DNA from: Sphingomonas kyeonggiensis
GTDB taxonomy: Bacteria; Pseudomonadota; Alphaproteobacteria; Sphingomonadales; Sphingomonadaceae
Length of the DNA: 64,000 nt
NCBI RefSeq assembly: GCF_014196745.1
Contig: NZ_JACIEH010000001.1
Location: 744,001 to 808,000 of the forward strand
Direction of reading: 5' to 3'
Below the pieces are notes generated by a model, which saw nothing but the letters and a program-made list of their open reading frames with translations, was not told the origin of the DNA and made no database searches. Each line of letters begins with the position of its first letter. Position 1 is the stretch's first letter. The translations under genes were made by a program, and so were the position numbers. Below, in pieces: positions 41,335-49,795 of this stretch.

Positions 41335-42036
41335 ATGCACAACGGCCTGGTCTTTCTCGACGCGCCCTCGCCCAATTTCGACGAGCGCGCGCTGCCGGTC
41401 ACGATGATCGTGCTGCACTATACCGGCATGGAAAGCGGGGAGGCGGCGCTGGCGCGGCTGCGCGATCCCGAGGCCAAGGTCTCCGCCCATTACATGGTCG
41501 AGGAGGACGGTACGATCCACCGGCTGGTGCCCGAGGAGAAGCGCGCCTGGCATGCCGGTCGCTCGCACTGGCGCGGGATCACCGACGTCAATTCCGCCTC
41601 GGTCGGCATCGAGATCGTCAATCCCGGCCATGACCATGGCTATCGCCCGTTCCCGGCCGAGCAGATGGGGGCGCTGATCCCGCTCGTGGCCGAGATCAAG
41701 GAGCGCTACGGCATCACCCGCGGCAATGTCGTCGGCCACTCGGATGTGGCGCCGGCGCGCAAGCAGGACCCGGGCGAGCTGTTCAACTGGCATGCGCTCG
41801 CCCGCCTGCGCCTGGCCCTGCCGCGCCCTACCCGGAACCTGATGGACCCGGGCTGGCCCGATGCCGGCTTCATCATGGCGCTGGAGCGCTTCGGCTATGA
41901 CGTCAGCGACGAGGAGGCCGCGATAACCGCCTTCCAGCGCCGCTTCCGCCCCGAGATGATCGATGGCGAGATCGACATGGAATGCCGCTGTCTGCTGCTC
42001 GCGCTGCTGCTGCCCAAGCCGCAGGGGGACGACTGA
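41335..42036 (+). CDS. N-acetylmuramoyl-L-alanine amidase (AmpD/amidase_2) with peptidoglycan-binding tail
   Basis: 233 residues. The zinc amidase domain has VLHYTGMESG (first His), VSAHYMVEEDGTIHRLV, WHAGRSHWRG, the IEIVNPGHDHGY strand and GHSDVAPARKQDPG (second His and the third ligand). C-terminal residues 170-225 resemble a peptidoglycan-binding domain (FQRRFRPEMIDGEID). No signal peptide, so it probably recycles 1,6-anhydro-muropeptides in the cytoplasm. Confidence 0.88.
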   Translation: MHNGLVFLDAPSPNFDERALPVTMIVLHYTGMESGEAALARLRDPEAKVSAHYMVEEDGTIHRLVPEEKRAWHAGRSHWRGITDVNSASVGIEIVNPGHDHGYRPFPAEQMGALIPLVAEIKERYGITRGNVVGHSDVAPARKQDPGELFNWHALARLRLALPRPTRNLMDPGWPDAGFIMALERFGYDVSDEEAAITAFQRRFRPEMIDGEIDMECRCLLLALLLPKPQGDD

Positions 42037-42122
42037 CCGGTTTAGTTACGGAGCCGTGCACTAAATTTGTGCGGGGTTCTGCAAGTATAGGATGAAATAC
42101 AGGAGGCGGAGGTTATTCCGTC

Positions 42123-42428
42123 TTGAGCAGCAATATCGGTTCTTCGACGTCGCTTGGCCCGGTCCAGGCTTATCTTTCCGGCGTGGCGCGCGCCGATGCG
42201 AAGGGCGAAGTGCCGTCCTCGGTCAACATTCCCACGGTGAGCGAGGCGGCCGCAGCGGTCGAGCGGGTCGCGAAGGTGCGCGGCGCGGACGGCGTGGTCG
42301 GGCTGGGATCGGACTATCGCAGGATCGCGCTGGCCTCCGGCCTCAGCGTGATGTGGAAGGTCGAAGTGATGGCCTGGGGCACCGCCGTGCTGCGCACCGC
42401 CGATCCCGACGGCGATCCAAACAGCTGA
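42123..42428 (+). CDS. YbjQ/UPF0145-like protein
   Basis: 101 residues from a TTG with GGAGG ten bases upstream. The core AAAAVERVAKVRGADGVVGL and the end MWKVEVMAWGTAVLR match the UPF0145 heavy-metal-binding-domain pattern (helix with GADAVVG and a final strand with GTAV). No metal-binding Cys or His cluster is seen. Function unknown. Ends 40 bases before the RNase P RNA. Confidence 0.65.
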   Translation: MSSNIGSSTSLGPVQAYLSGVARADAKGEVPSSVNIPTVSEAAAAVERVAKVRGADGVVGLGSDYRRIALASGLSVMWKVEVMAWGTAVLRTADPDGDPNS

Positions 42429-42467
42429 ACCTCTTGCAGGATCGCGCCGCTTCGCTAGAGCGGTGCG

Positions 42468-42853
42468 TGCCAGAGGGTTGGGCGGCCGCGGGTGCGCAAG
42501 CACGCGAGGAAAGTCCGGGCTCCACGGAAACACGGTGCCGGGTAATGCCCGGCGGGGGCGACCCCAGGGAAAGTGCCACAGAGAGCAGACCGCCCACTGG
42601 TCTTTCGGGACTAAGGGCAAGGGTGAAAGGGTGCGGCAAGAGCGCACCGCGCGACCGGTAACGGAAGCGGCATGGTAAACCCCACCGGGAGCAAGACCGA
42701 ATAGGGGCGGCGCATGGGCCTGGTTCCGGCCCGTCGCCCGGGTTGGTTGCTGGAGCGGCGGAGCAATCCGTCGCCTAGAGGAATGGTCGCACATCGCCGT
42801 CCAGGGATTCCCTGGGAAGCGAGGACAGAACCCGGCTTATAGACCCTCTGGCA
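42468..42853 (+). ncRNA. rnpB: RNase P RNA (bacterial class A)
   Basis: The 5' P1 strand GCCAGAGGGT (42469-42478) pairs with ACCCTCTGGC at 42843-42852. The universally conserved regions are visible: GAGGAAAGTCCGGGCTCC near the start (CR-I), GGGTGAAAGGGTG, the ACGGAAGCGGCATGGTAAACC area, and ACAGAACCCGGCTTATAGACC near the 3' end (CR-V region). The gene cleaves tRNA 5' leaders with RnpA. It is about 385 bases long, as expected for alphaproteobacteria. Ends are set from P1 and may vary by a few bases. Confidence 0.95.
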
Positions 42854-42913
42854 TTTCATGTAACACGGCGGTGCTAAGCTTGCGCCATCCGAACGAGTGG
42901 CTATCTGGACGGC

Positions 42914-43450
42914 ATGGCAAGGCAGACGCGATCTTCAGACTGGGGCTTTCCACGCTGGCGCGAATATGGCGCCGAGCGCGAGGCCGTGAAGGTGCGCCTG
43001 TGCGATCGCCATGGCTGCGAGCAGCCGGGCGACCGGCCTGCGCCCAAATCGCCCAACAGCCCCGAGCGCTGGTATTTCTGCGAGACGCATGCCGCCGAGT
43101 ACAACCGCAACTGGGACTATTTCGCCGGTCTGACCGCGGAGGAAGCGGCCAAGCGCGAGGCGGACGAGCGGCGCGACGCGTCGGGCTTTGCCGAGGCCAA
43201 GTACAATGGCTGGGCGGGGCCGGGCGACGGCAGCCGCTCGCGCGACGAGATGCGCGCGCTGGAGGTGCTGGAGCTCGAGGTCGATAGCGATTTCGACGCG
43301 GTGCGCATGGCCTATCGCCGGCTCGCCAAGGTCAACCATCCGGACGTGAACCCGAACGATTCGGAGGCCGCCAAGCGCTTCCACGCGATCCAGGCCGCCT
43401 ATGACGTGCTCAAGGTCGCCGAGGAGCGGCGGACGTGGAAGGGCGATTGA
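42914..43450 (+). CDS. J-domain protein with N-terminal Cys/His region
   Basis: 178 residues. The N-terminal 65 residues contain Cys/His pairs (VRLCDRHGCEQPG, WYFCETHAAEYN) that could bind zinc. The J domain is C-terminal (about 120-175): DFDAVRMAYRRLAKVNHPDV with the HPD tripeptide, then RFHAIQAAYDVLK. No DnaJ G/F or substrate region, so it recruits DnaK to a specific client. The stop overlaps the next TTG start by two bases. Confidence 0.88.
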   Translation: MARQTRSSDWGFPRWREYGAEREAVKVRLCDRHGCEQPGDRPAPKSPNSPERWYFCETHAAEYNRNWDYFAGLTAEEAAKREADERRDASGFAEAKYNGWAGPGDGSRSRDEMRALEVLELEVDSDFDAVRMAYRRLAKVNHPDVNPNDSEAAKRFHAIQAAYDVLKVAEERRTWKGD

Positions 43451-43752
43451 AGCACCGCGTTCATTCCAACTGGGACCATACCGTCCTCGTCTGCGCGAAA
43501 TGCTCGAAGAAGCTGGACGGCGGTTTCGGGCCGAAGGGCAAGCAACCGCTCGCCAAGGCGCTGCGCAAGCATCTGGGCCTGAAGAAGGGCCGCAAGGCCG
43601 AAGCCGGCATCGTCGAGGTCAAGTGCATGGGCGTCTGCCCGCGCGGGGCGGTGACGGTGGTCGATGCCGGCGGGCCGAAGGAATGGCTGCTGGTGCCGAA
43701 GGGCGCCGATCTGGACAGCGTGGCGGAGGAACTGGGGCTGGGAAAAGAATAG
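43447..43752 (+). CDS. Thioredoxin-like 2Fe-2S ferredoxin-type protein
   Basis: 101 residues from a TTG overlapping the J-domain stop (TTGA); GTG at 43435 is the alternative. The four Cys are arranged as TVLVCAKCSKK and VKCMGVCPRGAVTVV, the pattern of the (2Fe-2S) ferredoxin-domain family seen in sucrase/ferredoxin-like and hydrogenase-like proteins, with CMGVCPxGA being diagnostic. Electron carrier or cluster protein of unknown partner. Followed by palindromic repeat copy 5. Confidence 0.8.
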   Translation: MKHRVHSNWDHTVLVCAKCSKKLDGGFGPKGKQPLAKALRKHLGLKKGRKAEAGIVEVKCMGVCPRGAVTVVDAGGPKEWLLVPKGADLDSVAEELGLGKE

Positions 43753-43760
43753 CCCGGTTC

Positions 43761-43842
43761 CCGTCATCTCGGCGAAAGCCGGGATCTCGTGCGGCTCTTT
43801 TCCCACTTTCGCCTGAGATCCCGGCTTTCGCCGGGATGACGG
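43761..43842. repeat. Palindromic intergenic repeat, copy 5
   Basis: CCGTCATCTCGGCGAAAGCC on the left mirrors GGCTTTCGCCGGGATGACGG on the right; GGATCTC and GAGATCC extend the arms inward. It occupies the whole gap between the convergent ferredoxin-like gene and sufE and could serve both as terminator. Confidence 0.85.
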
Positions 43843-43849
43843 AAAGGGC

Positions 43850-44257
43850 CTAGCCCGCGTAGCGCTGCGCCGTGTCGCGCACCAAGGCGATCATGTTGGG
43901 GATGCCCTGGGTCCGGTTCGAGCTGAGCTGGTTCTTCAGGTCGAACGGTGCCAGCGCGCCTTCGATGTCGCTCGCCAGGATCTCGACCGGGGTCTTGTCC
44001 TGCACCGTGAGCAGCACCAGCGCGATGATGCCCTTGGTGATCGCCGCGTTGGAGTCGGCGAGAAAATGGAGCCGGCCGTCGTCGAGGCGGGTGGGGTAGA
44101 CCCACACTGCGGCCGAGCAGCCGCGGACCAAGGTGGCGTCGGTCTTGAGCGCGTCGGGCATTTCTTCCAGCCCGCGGCCCAGATCGATCAGCAGGCGATA
44201 GCGGTCATCGGGTTCGAGGAACGCATATTCGTCCTGCAGGTCGGCGAGGCTGGTCAT
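43850..44257 (-). CDS. sufE: Cysteine desulfuration protein SufE
   Basis: 135 residues. The sulfur-accepting Cys is in TLVRGCSAAVWVYP (about residue 47), and ADSNAAITKGIIALVLLTVQ and FDLKNQLSSNRTQGIPNMI are the usual SufE landmarks. It takes sulfur from a SufS-type desulfurase; the tandem desulfurases at 18498-20662 are candidates for partner. It lies 25 bases after the last psp-type gene on the same strand, so it may share that transcript. Confidence 0.92.
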   Translation of the reverse strand: MTSLADLQDEYAFLEPDDRYRLLIDLGRGLEEMPDALKTDATLVRGCSAAVWVYPTRLDDGRLHFLADSNAAITKGIIALVLLTVQDKTPVEILASDIEGALAPFDLKNQLSSNRTQGIPNMIALVRDTAQRYAG

Positions 44258-44282
44258 GCCTCGCCCGCTAGCCGGGTGGACC

Positions 44283-44528
44283 TCAGAGGTCCACCCCGGC
44301 CGCGATCGCTTCGAGCTTGCGGATGCGCTCCTTGAGATCGGCGATCTCGATCCGCGATGCCGCGGTGGGCATCGCGGGCGCCGATTCCGGCGCGTGGTGC
44401 GTATCGAGCTCCTGGCGCTTCAGGGCCAGCCATCCGCGCCAGCCCGAGAGCCCGGCGGTGGTGATCATGCCGAGGCCGGCGAGGCCGGAGACGGCGAGGG
44501 TGAGATACATAGTCGGATCCTGGGTCAC
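44283..44528 (-). CDS. Small one-helix protein with terminal coiled coil, psp array member 7
   Basis: 81 residues. MTQDPTMYLTLAVSGLAGLG starts one membrane helix, a 25-residue polar linker follows (QELDTHHAPESAPA), and the end is a short coiled coil (IADLKERIRKLEAIA). The GGGAGG site is very close to this ATG; an ATG six codons in (44510) has poorer spacing. It lacks the VERIxTD motif but keeps the topology of its neighbours. Unknown function, likely co-expressed with pspABC. Confidence 0.7.
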   Translation of the reverse strand: MTQDPTMYLTLAVSGLAGLGMITTAGLSGWRGWLALKRQELDTHHAPESAPAMPTAASRIEIADLKERIRKLEAIAAGVDL

Positions 44529-44554
44529 GTCATGCCTCCCTTGGTCTGACGTAT

Positions 44555-44827
44555 TCAGTTCTTGTCGCGCAGCGATTCGATCTCGCGGTCGAGACGAACA
44601 CTGCCTTCGGTGTCGGTGATCACGCGTTCGAGCACCTGGACGCGCTCCTTGAGCGCACGGACCTCGTCGCGGAGCCGGGCATTCTCGATGGCCGAGGCGC
44701 TGTCCGCGGCATTGCCGCGATAGGCCTCGTTGCCACCCTTGTCCTTGTGGACCCCGAAGCGTGCCTTGAGCACGCTGCCGATCGTGACGATCACGATAAT
44801 CGCGAAAACCATCTCGAACGGGTTCAT
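44555..44827 (-). CDS. Small PspB-like membrane protein, psp array member 6
   Basis: 90 residues: short helix (MVFAIIVIVTIGSVLKARF), then a coiled coil from about residue 50 (ENARLRDEVRALKERVQVLE) ending VLERVITD...REIESLR. The last part matches the shared motif in the neighbouring genes. Probably anchors a coiled-coil regulator at the inner membrane. The AAGGAGTAGT site lies just upstream. Confidence 0.7.
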   Translation of the reverse strand: MNPFEMVFAIIVIVTIGSVLKARFGVHKDKGGNEAYRGNAADSASAIENARLRDEVRALKERVQVLERVITDTEGSVRLDREIESLRDKN

Positions 44828-44858
44828 TCCACTACTCCTTCAAACGCGCTTTGGCGGA

Positions 44859-44984
44859 TCAGTTCTGCTGGGCGGCCCGGGCGAGCCGCTGGGCGCGGCG
44901 GACGGGGCGATCCCGCTTCTCGGCGAGGACAATAGCTCCCCCGCACAGTGCGCACAGCACTGCGAACACAACGATGGCAATCAT
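44859..44984 (-). CDS. Very small membrane protein, psp array member 5
   Basis: 41 residues after a GAGGAAG site: MIAIVVFAVLCALCGGAIVL is one helix, and the rest is Arg-rich (AEKRDRPVRRAQRLARAAQ). It lacks the coiled-coil motif. It sits between two coiled-coil members in the same orientation (31- and 48-base gaps). The Cys-rich helix may oligomerise. Not found as a longer frame. Confidence 0.6.
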   Translation of the reverse strand: MIAIVVFAVLCALCGGAIVLAEKRDRPVRRAQRLARAAQQN

Positions 44985-45032
44985 GGTGGACTTCCTCATA
45001 CTGGCGGCCCTTGCCGGTGCCGCGTGGGAATT

Positions 45033-45305
45033 TCAGTTCAGCGGAGGGGCATCCCGCAGCTGCTCGATCTCGTTGGCGAGATCGATGCCCTTGTCGGTGA
45101 CGATCCGCTCCAGGACCCGGACCCGCTGTTCGAGCCTTTCGGTCTGGGCGGCGTATTGGGCGGCCTTTTCTGCGACCATCTGCGCCTCGAGCTCCATCTT
45201 GCGCTGCTGGAGCGCGAACCAGGGCTTGAGGAAGACGCCGCCGACGATGGCGACCAGGCCACAGCAGATGCCCAGGATGGGGATGAGAATGGGACTGATT
45301 TCCAT
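45033..45305 (-). CDS. Small PspB-like membrane protein, psp array member 4
   Basis: 90 residues from the ATG at 45305 (SD AGGAGACAGG). A long hydrophobic helix (ILIPILGICCGLVAIVGGVF) is followed by a continuous coiled coil (QQRKMELEAQMVAEKAAQYA) that ends LERIVTDKGIDLANEIEQLR. The terminal motif is the clearest copy of the shared element. Predicted to face the cytoplasm with its coiled coil. Unknown function. Confidence 0.75.
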   Translation of the reverse strand: MEISPILIPILGICCGLVAIVGGVFLKPWFALQQRKMELEAQMVAEKAAQYAAQTERLEQRVRVLERIVTDKGIDLANEIEQLRDAPPLN

Positions 45306-45316
45306 CACCTGTCTCC

Positions 45317-45631
45317 TCAGTTACGCGGGCTGCGCAGCTTCTCGATCTCCTGATCGAGGATGTGCGAGCTGTCGGTCACGATCCGCTCGACATTGGCGAG
45401 CCGGTCCTTGATCGAGCCCAGTTCGGCGCGGAGCTGGGCGTTCTCCTGGCTCAGGAGCTTGATCCGCTCCATCGCTGCATCGTCGGTCTTGGGATAGACC
45501 GCCTGGCCCCAGGCCCCGTCCAGCGGGTAGCCATGCTTGATCCGAAGCCAGGTGGTGAGCACCCAGCCACCGACCACCAGCGCACCGACTATCACGGCGA
45601 CCGGGGCGAAGGCTGCAAAGGGAAAGCTCAT
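45317..45631 (-). CDS. Small PspB/PspC-tail membrane protein, psp array member 3
   Basis: 104 residues. Membrane helix (FAPVAVIVGALVVGGWVL), a linker with HGYPLDGAWG, and a coiled coil (RIKLLSQENAQLRAELGSIK) ending VERIVTDSSHILDQEIEKLR. The HGYPxx element after the helix is also in array member 2 (RAKHGYPIENEG), so the two are the closest pair and look like a duplication. SD AGGAGTGACG. Unknown function. Confidence 0.75.
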   Translation of the reverse strand: MSFPFAAFAPVAVIVGALVVGGWVLTTWLRIKHGYPLDGAWGQAVYPKTDDAAMERIKLLSQENAQLRAELGSIKDRLANVERIVTDSSHILDQEIEKLRSPRN

Positions 45632-45642
45632 CTCGTCACTCC

Positions 45643-45960
45643 TCAGCGCAGGCTGTCGATTTCGCGGGCAACCCGCTCGGCGGGATCGGTGGCGATCCGT
45701 TCCAGGACCGCGATCCGCTCCTCGAGCCGGCTGATCTGGCCGGTCAGGCGCTCATTCTCCGAAGCGAGAAGGGCGATCTTGCGGTCTGCTTCGAGAGTGT
45801 CGCTCTTTTCGCCCTGGAAGCTGCGCCGGCCGCGAAGGCCGTGAATGCCTTCATTCTCGATCGGGTAGCCGTGCTTGGCGCGGACCCAGGTCTGGAAGGC
45901 CTTGGACGCCATCACCGCAGTGACGATCAGAACCGGTACCAACCACGCTAAGTCTTTCAT
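45643..45960 (-). CDS. Small PspB/PspC-tail membrane protein, psp array member 2
   Basis: 105 residues. Helix (AWLVPVLIVTAVMASKAF), basic turn RAKHGYPI, a Gly/Arg-rich patch (GIHGLRGRRSFQG), and a coiled coil (RKIALLASENERLTGQISRL) ending LERIATDPAERVAREIDSLR. Lies 34 bases after pspC, in the same order as member 3. The ending EIDSLR is identical to that of pspC, next door. Unknown function. Confidence 0.75.
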   Translation of the reverse strand: MKDLAWLVPVLIVTAVMASKAFQTWVRAKHGYPIENEGIHGLRGRRSFQGEKSDTLEADRKIALLASENERLTGQISRLEERIAVLERIATDPAERVAREIDSLR

Positions 45961-45994
45961 TTCTTCCTCCCTGTTGACTTACCTGGCGATTGGC

Positions 45995-46369
45995 TCAGCG
46001 CAGGCTGTCGATCTCATCGGCGAGCCGGGTGTTGCGGCTCGTATAGTACATCTCGATATCGGCCAGGCGGCGATCGATGTCGCGGAACTTCGAGCGGACC
46101 TCGGCGGTCGAGCGCGTCGGGTTCGAGCGGACACCCTGCCAGAACTTGGCTTCTTCCGGGCCCTGATAGAGGCCGTAGGGCTTGGCCGGGGCCAGCCAGG
46201 CGATCAGCAGATAGGCGACCAGGCCCATCGGGAAGGTGCTGAAGGTGACCAGGACCATGCCGAGGCGGAGCCAGATCACGTCGATCCCGGTATAGTCCGC
46301 CAGTCCCGAGCAGACGCCCAGCCACTTGCTGTTCTGCTTGTCGAGGTAGAATTTCGTGCGGCTCGACAT
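45995..46369 (-). CDS. pspC: Phage shock protein C
   Basis: 124 residues from the ATG at 46369; the longer in-frame extension covers pspB. The PspC domain is FYLDKQNSKWLGVCSGLADY, then IDVIWLRLGMVLVTFSTFPM. The tail adds a coiled region ending NTRLADEIDSLR, which recurs in the downstream array. PspC senses membrane stress and binds PspA. It is 2 bases from pspB. Confidence 0.92.
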   Translation of the reverse strand: MSSRTKFYLDKQNSKWLGVCSGLADYTGIDVIWLRLGMVLVTFSTFPMGLVAYLLIAWLAPAKPYGLYQGPEEAKFWQGVRSNPTRSTAEVRSKFRDIDRRLADIEMYYTSRNTRLADEIDSLR

Positions 46370-46371
46370 GA

Positions 46372-46644
46372 TCAGTTCCTCCGCGAGATGTCGTAGGGGC
46401 TCTGTTCCGGACGGGCGTCGCGGACAGGGCGGAAATCGGGGTTGTCGGCGGCGATGATCCGCTCGACGGTGAGCAGGCGCTCTTCGAGCAGGCGTGCAGT
46501 GTAGTGCAGCTCGTCGAGCAGCTTCTCGTCCTCGTTGGTGATCGTCCCGGACTGCTTCCACTTGGTGATGTAGTGCATGATCACCCAGGGGAGCCCGATG
46601 AAGAGCATCCCGACGATGACGATCGGAAGGAAGACTTCCTCCAT
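46372..46644 (-). CDS. pspB: Phage shock protein B
   Basis: 90 residues. N-terminal helix (VFLPIVIVGMLFIGLPWVIM) and a cytoplasmic coiled coil (NEDEKLLDELHYTARLLEER) with LTVERIIAADNP, which is the family form of the array motif. With PspC it relays stress to PspA. The start is 3 bases after the pspA stop. Confidence 0.92.
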   Translation of the reverse strand: MEEVFLPIVIVGMLFIGLPWVIMHYITKWKQSGTITNEDEKLLDELHYTARLLEERLLTVERIIAADNPDFRPVRDARPEQSPYDISRRN

Positions 46645-46647
46645 CGC

Positions 46648-47316
46648 TCAGGCTCCCTTGTTGAGGCGGGCCTTCAGGGCCTCGAGCTCGGCATCCACCT
46701 TCTCCGACGAGCGGAGTTCGGCGATTTCCTCCTCGAGCGTCTTGGGCGCTGCGCCCAGGCCGGCGGCATCGGCGCGGCCCTCGGCGAAGTCCACCCGGCG
46801 CTCCAGCACGTCGAAGCGGGAGAAGGCGTCCTGGACGCGGCTGCCGTTGGTGATCTCGCGCAGGCGAACCCGGTTGTTGGCGCTTTCCAGGCGCGTGACG
46901 ATCGAGTTCTGGCGGGCGCGGGCCTCGCGCAGCTTGGTCTGGAGCTTGTTGATGTCCTCTTCCGCAGCCTTCAGGGCCTCGTCGAGCACCGAGATCTCCT
47001 CGTTCAGCTGGTCGCACATGTCGGCGGCCTTCTGCTTTTCGACCAGCGCGGCCTTGGCCAGGTCCTCGCGGCCCTTGGAGAGCGCCAGCTCCGCCTTCTC
47101 GGTCCAGCTCTCCTGGAGCTTTTCGAGCTTGGCGATGTGGCGGCGCATTTCCTTCTGGTCCGCGATGGTGCGGGCCGCGGAAGCGCGGACCTCGACCAGC
47201 GTTTCCTCCATCTCGAGGATGATCATGCGGATCATCTTCGCGGGATCTTCCGCCTTGTCGAGCAGGTCGGTGACGTTGGCGGCAATGATGTCGCGGGTTC
47301 GAGAGAAGATACCCAT
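46648..47316 (-). CDS. pspA: Phage shock protein A
   Basis: 222 residues, all coiled coil: MGIFSRTRDIIAANVTDLLD, then DPAKMIRMIILEMEETLVEV, the highly conserved PspA core. The C-terminal part ends in LEALKARLNKGA. It binds membrane and represses PspF; when released it oligomerises on damaged membrane. First main gene of the operon, 108 bases after the short leader ORF. Confidence 0.95.
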   Translation of the reverse strand: MGIFSRTRDIIAANVTDLLDKAEDPAKMIRMIILEMEETLVEVRASAARTIADQKEMRRHIAKLEKLQESWTEKAELALSKGREDLAKAALVEKQKAADMCDQLNEEISVLDEALKAAEEDINKLQTKLREARARQNSIVTRLESANNRVRLREITNGSRVQDAFSRFDVLERRVDFAEGRADAAGLGAAPKTLEEEIAELRSSEKVDAELEALKARLNKGA

Positions 47317-47424
47317 TTCGTCGTTACTCCTTCGTATTTTTGTTTCCTGCCGGGAGGGGCCTAGGGGGTGACCCCTCCCGTCAGGTTTCCGCTCGCGAGG
47401 GGAGGCGAGCGGGGGACCCTGTTC

Positions 47425-47532
47425 TTACGCCGTCATCAGACCGGCCGTACCGGCCATGATGACCAGGCTGGCGGCTACCGAAAGTGCCACCGAGAAGAAG
47501 GCGTTGCGGTAGTAGGCGGCGTTGGCGTTCAT
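47425..47532 (-). CDS. Short hydrophobic leader ORF between the sigma-54 promoter and pspA
   Basis: 35 residues after an AGGGA site: MNANAAYYRNAFFSVALSVA, then AASLVIMAGTAGLMTA. One membrane helix. It lies on the transcript from the predicted sigma-54 promoter (47593-47608), ahead of pspA. It could be a tiny membrane protein or a leader peptide. Neither its start nor translation is proven. Confidence 0.55.
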   Translation of the reverse strand: MNANAAYYRNAFFSVALSVAASLVIMAGTAGLMTA

Positions 47533-47592
47533 GATCTTGTTCCCTGAACCTTGGTGTTTTTCCAGGCCCGTCATTGGGCTTGCTCATAGCAT

Positions 47593-47608
47593 TGCAGGGG
47601 GCGTGCCA
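47593..47608 (-). promoter_or_regulatory. Sigma-54 promoter of the psp operon
   Basis: On the minus strand the sequence is TGGCACG-CCCC-CTGCA, against consensus TGGCACG-N4-TTGCW, with a single mismatch at the -12 element. Spacing is right (GG to GC 10 bases). The PspF gene, a sigma-54 enhancer-binding protein, starts 103 bases upstream on the other strand, so PspF sites should lie in 47610-47700. Confidence 0.7.
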
Positions 47609-47710
47609 ATTTGTGAAAACCGCAGAAATCTGCCGTTTTTGCCGTTCATAAGGCGTTCAGGTGGCGGATTTAACTTGCCAAGTGTTGGGAAAATACACCA
47701 AGGATTTGGC

Positions 47711-48751
<1,041 letters not shown>

Positions 48752-48762
48752 CCCGCTCCTTT

Positions 48763-48847
48763 CCGTCATCCCCGCGAAGGCGGGGATCCAGGGTGACAAA
48801 GCGACGTCCTGTGTGGCTCTGGATCCCCGCCTTCGCGGGGATGACGG
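48763..48847. repeat. Palindromic intergenic repeat, copy 6
   Basis: CCGTCATCCCCGCGAAGGCG and GGGGATCCAG mirror CTGGATCCCCGCC and TTCGCGGGGATGACGG at the other end. Long arms of about 30 bases. It ends pspF transcription in the 298-base gap before sodB. From 48848 to 49049 the remainder of the gap is AT-richer than average and probably carries the sodB promoter. Confidence 0.85.
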
Positions 48848-49049
48848 AGGAAAGATTAGGCGTGCAAAAACAGGCTATTGATTAGCGTTTGCAATAGTAA
48901 TTCTGCCAATCGCGCCCGATCGAAATTTTCATTTGCACGACGCAACGATTTTTCCGCGACAGCGATGAATTTTGCGGGTTAGGGGAGGGACCGCATCGCC
49001 CGGCGGTTCGTTGCCCGGGTGAACCCCCTGGTGATCCTGGAGAGACCGC

Positions 49050-49673
49050 ATGGCTTTCGAACTTCCCCCGCTTCCCTTCGACAAGGACGCGCTGGCGCCG
49101 CACATGTCGGCCGAGACCCTCGACTTCCACCACGGCAAGCATCACAAGGCCTATGTCGACAAGACCAACGGCTTCATTGCCGAGAAGGGCCTGGAAGGCC
49201 GCAAGCTCAGCGAAGTGATCGGGCACGCCAAGGAAACCGGCGACAAGGGCCTGTTCAACAACTCGGCGCAGATCTGGAACCACAGCTTCTTCTGGCAGGG
49301 CCTGACCGGTGAGAAGACCGCGCCCAGCGGCAAGCTCGCCGAGCTGATCGCGTCGCAGTACGGCTCGACCGACGAGCTGGTGAAGAAGCTGGTCGCGGAA
49401 TCGACCGCCCACTTCTCGAACGGCTGGGGCTGGCTGGTGCTCGACGGCGACCAGCTCAAGGTCACCTCGCTGCACGACGCCGACACGCCGGTGGTCTATG
49501 AGGGCATGAAGCCGCTGCTGACGATCGACGTGTGGGAGCACGCCTATTACATCGACTATCGCAACCTGCGTCCGAAGTATCTCGAGACGATCACCGCGAA
49601 CATCATCAACTGGGACTTCGTGTCGCAGAACCTCGACGGTGCCGGCGTGAGCCGCGCCGACCAGGACAGCTGA
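49050..49673 (+). CDS. sodB: Superoxide dismutase, Fe/Mn family
   Basis: 207 residues, MAFELPPLPFDKDALAPHMS. Metal ligands are in LDFHHGKHHKAYVD (first His), IWNHSFFWQGL (second His) and DVWEHAYYIDYRNLRPKYLE (Asp and third His). Residues such as AQIWNHSFFW suggest the iron type; this cannot be fixed by eye. GGAGAG lies upstream. Cytoplasmic defence against superoxide. Confidence 0.93.
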   Translation: MAFELPPLPFDKDALAPHMSAETLDFHHGKHHKAYVDKTNGFIAEKGLEGRKLSEVIGHAKETGDKGLFNNSAQIWNHSFFWQGLTGEKTAPSGKLAELIASQYGSTDELVKKLVAESTAHFSNGWGWLVLDGDQLKVTSLHDADTPVVYEGMKPLLTIDVWEHAYYIDYRNLRPKYLETITANIINWDFVSQNLDGAGVSRADQDS

Positions 49674-49696
49674 TCCTTCGCGGATAGCGACTTCTG

Positions 49697-49733
49697 GAAG
49701 GGGCGTCCGAGCGATCGGGCGCCCCTTCTGCAT
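49697..49733 (+). terminator. Rho-independent terminator after sodB
   Basis: GAAGGGGCG (49697-49705) pairs with CGCCCCTTC (49720-49728), and an inner CGA/TCG adds to the stem. Followed by TGCATTC. It lies 24 bases after the sodB stop. Confidence 0.8.
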
Positions 49734-49795
49734 TCAGGGCGCGTTCAACCGGTGGAGGCGAGCTTTCACCGGACACTTCTTTGGGGAAAGTCGTG

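Noticed and set aside
48885..48990. AT-rich region before sodB as a Fur or MntR box
   Set aside because: No clear palindrome matching Fur (TGCAAAT or GATAAT type) could be found by eye.
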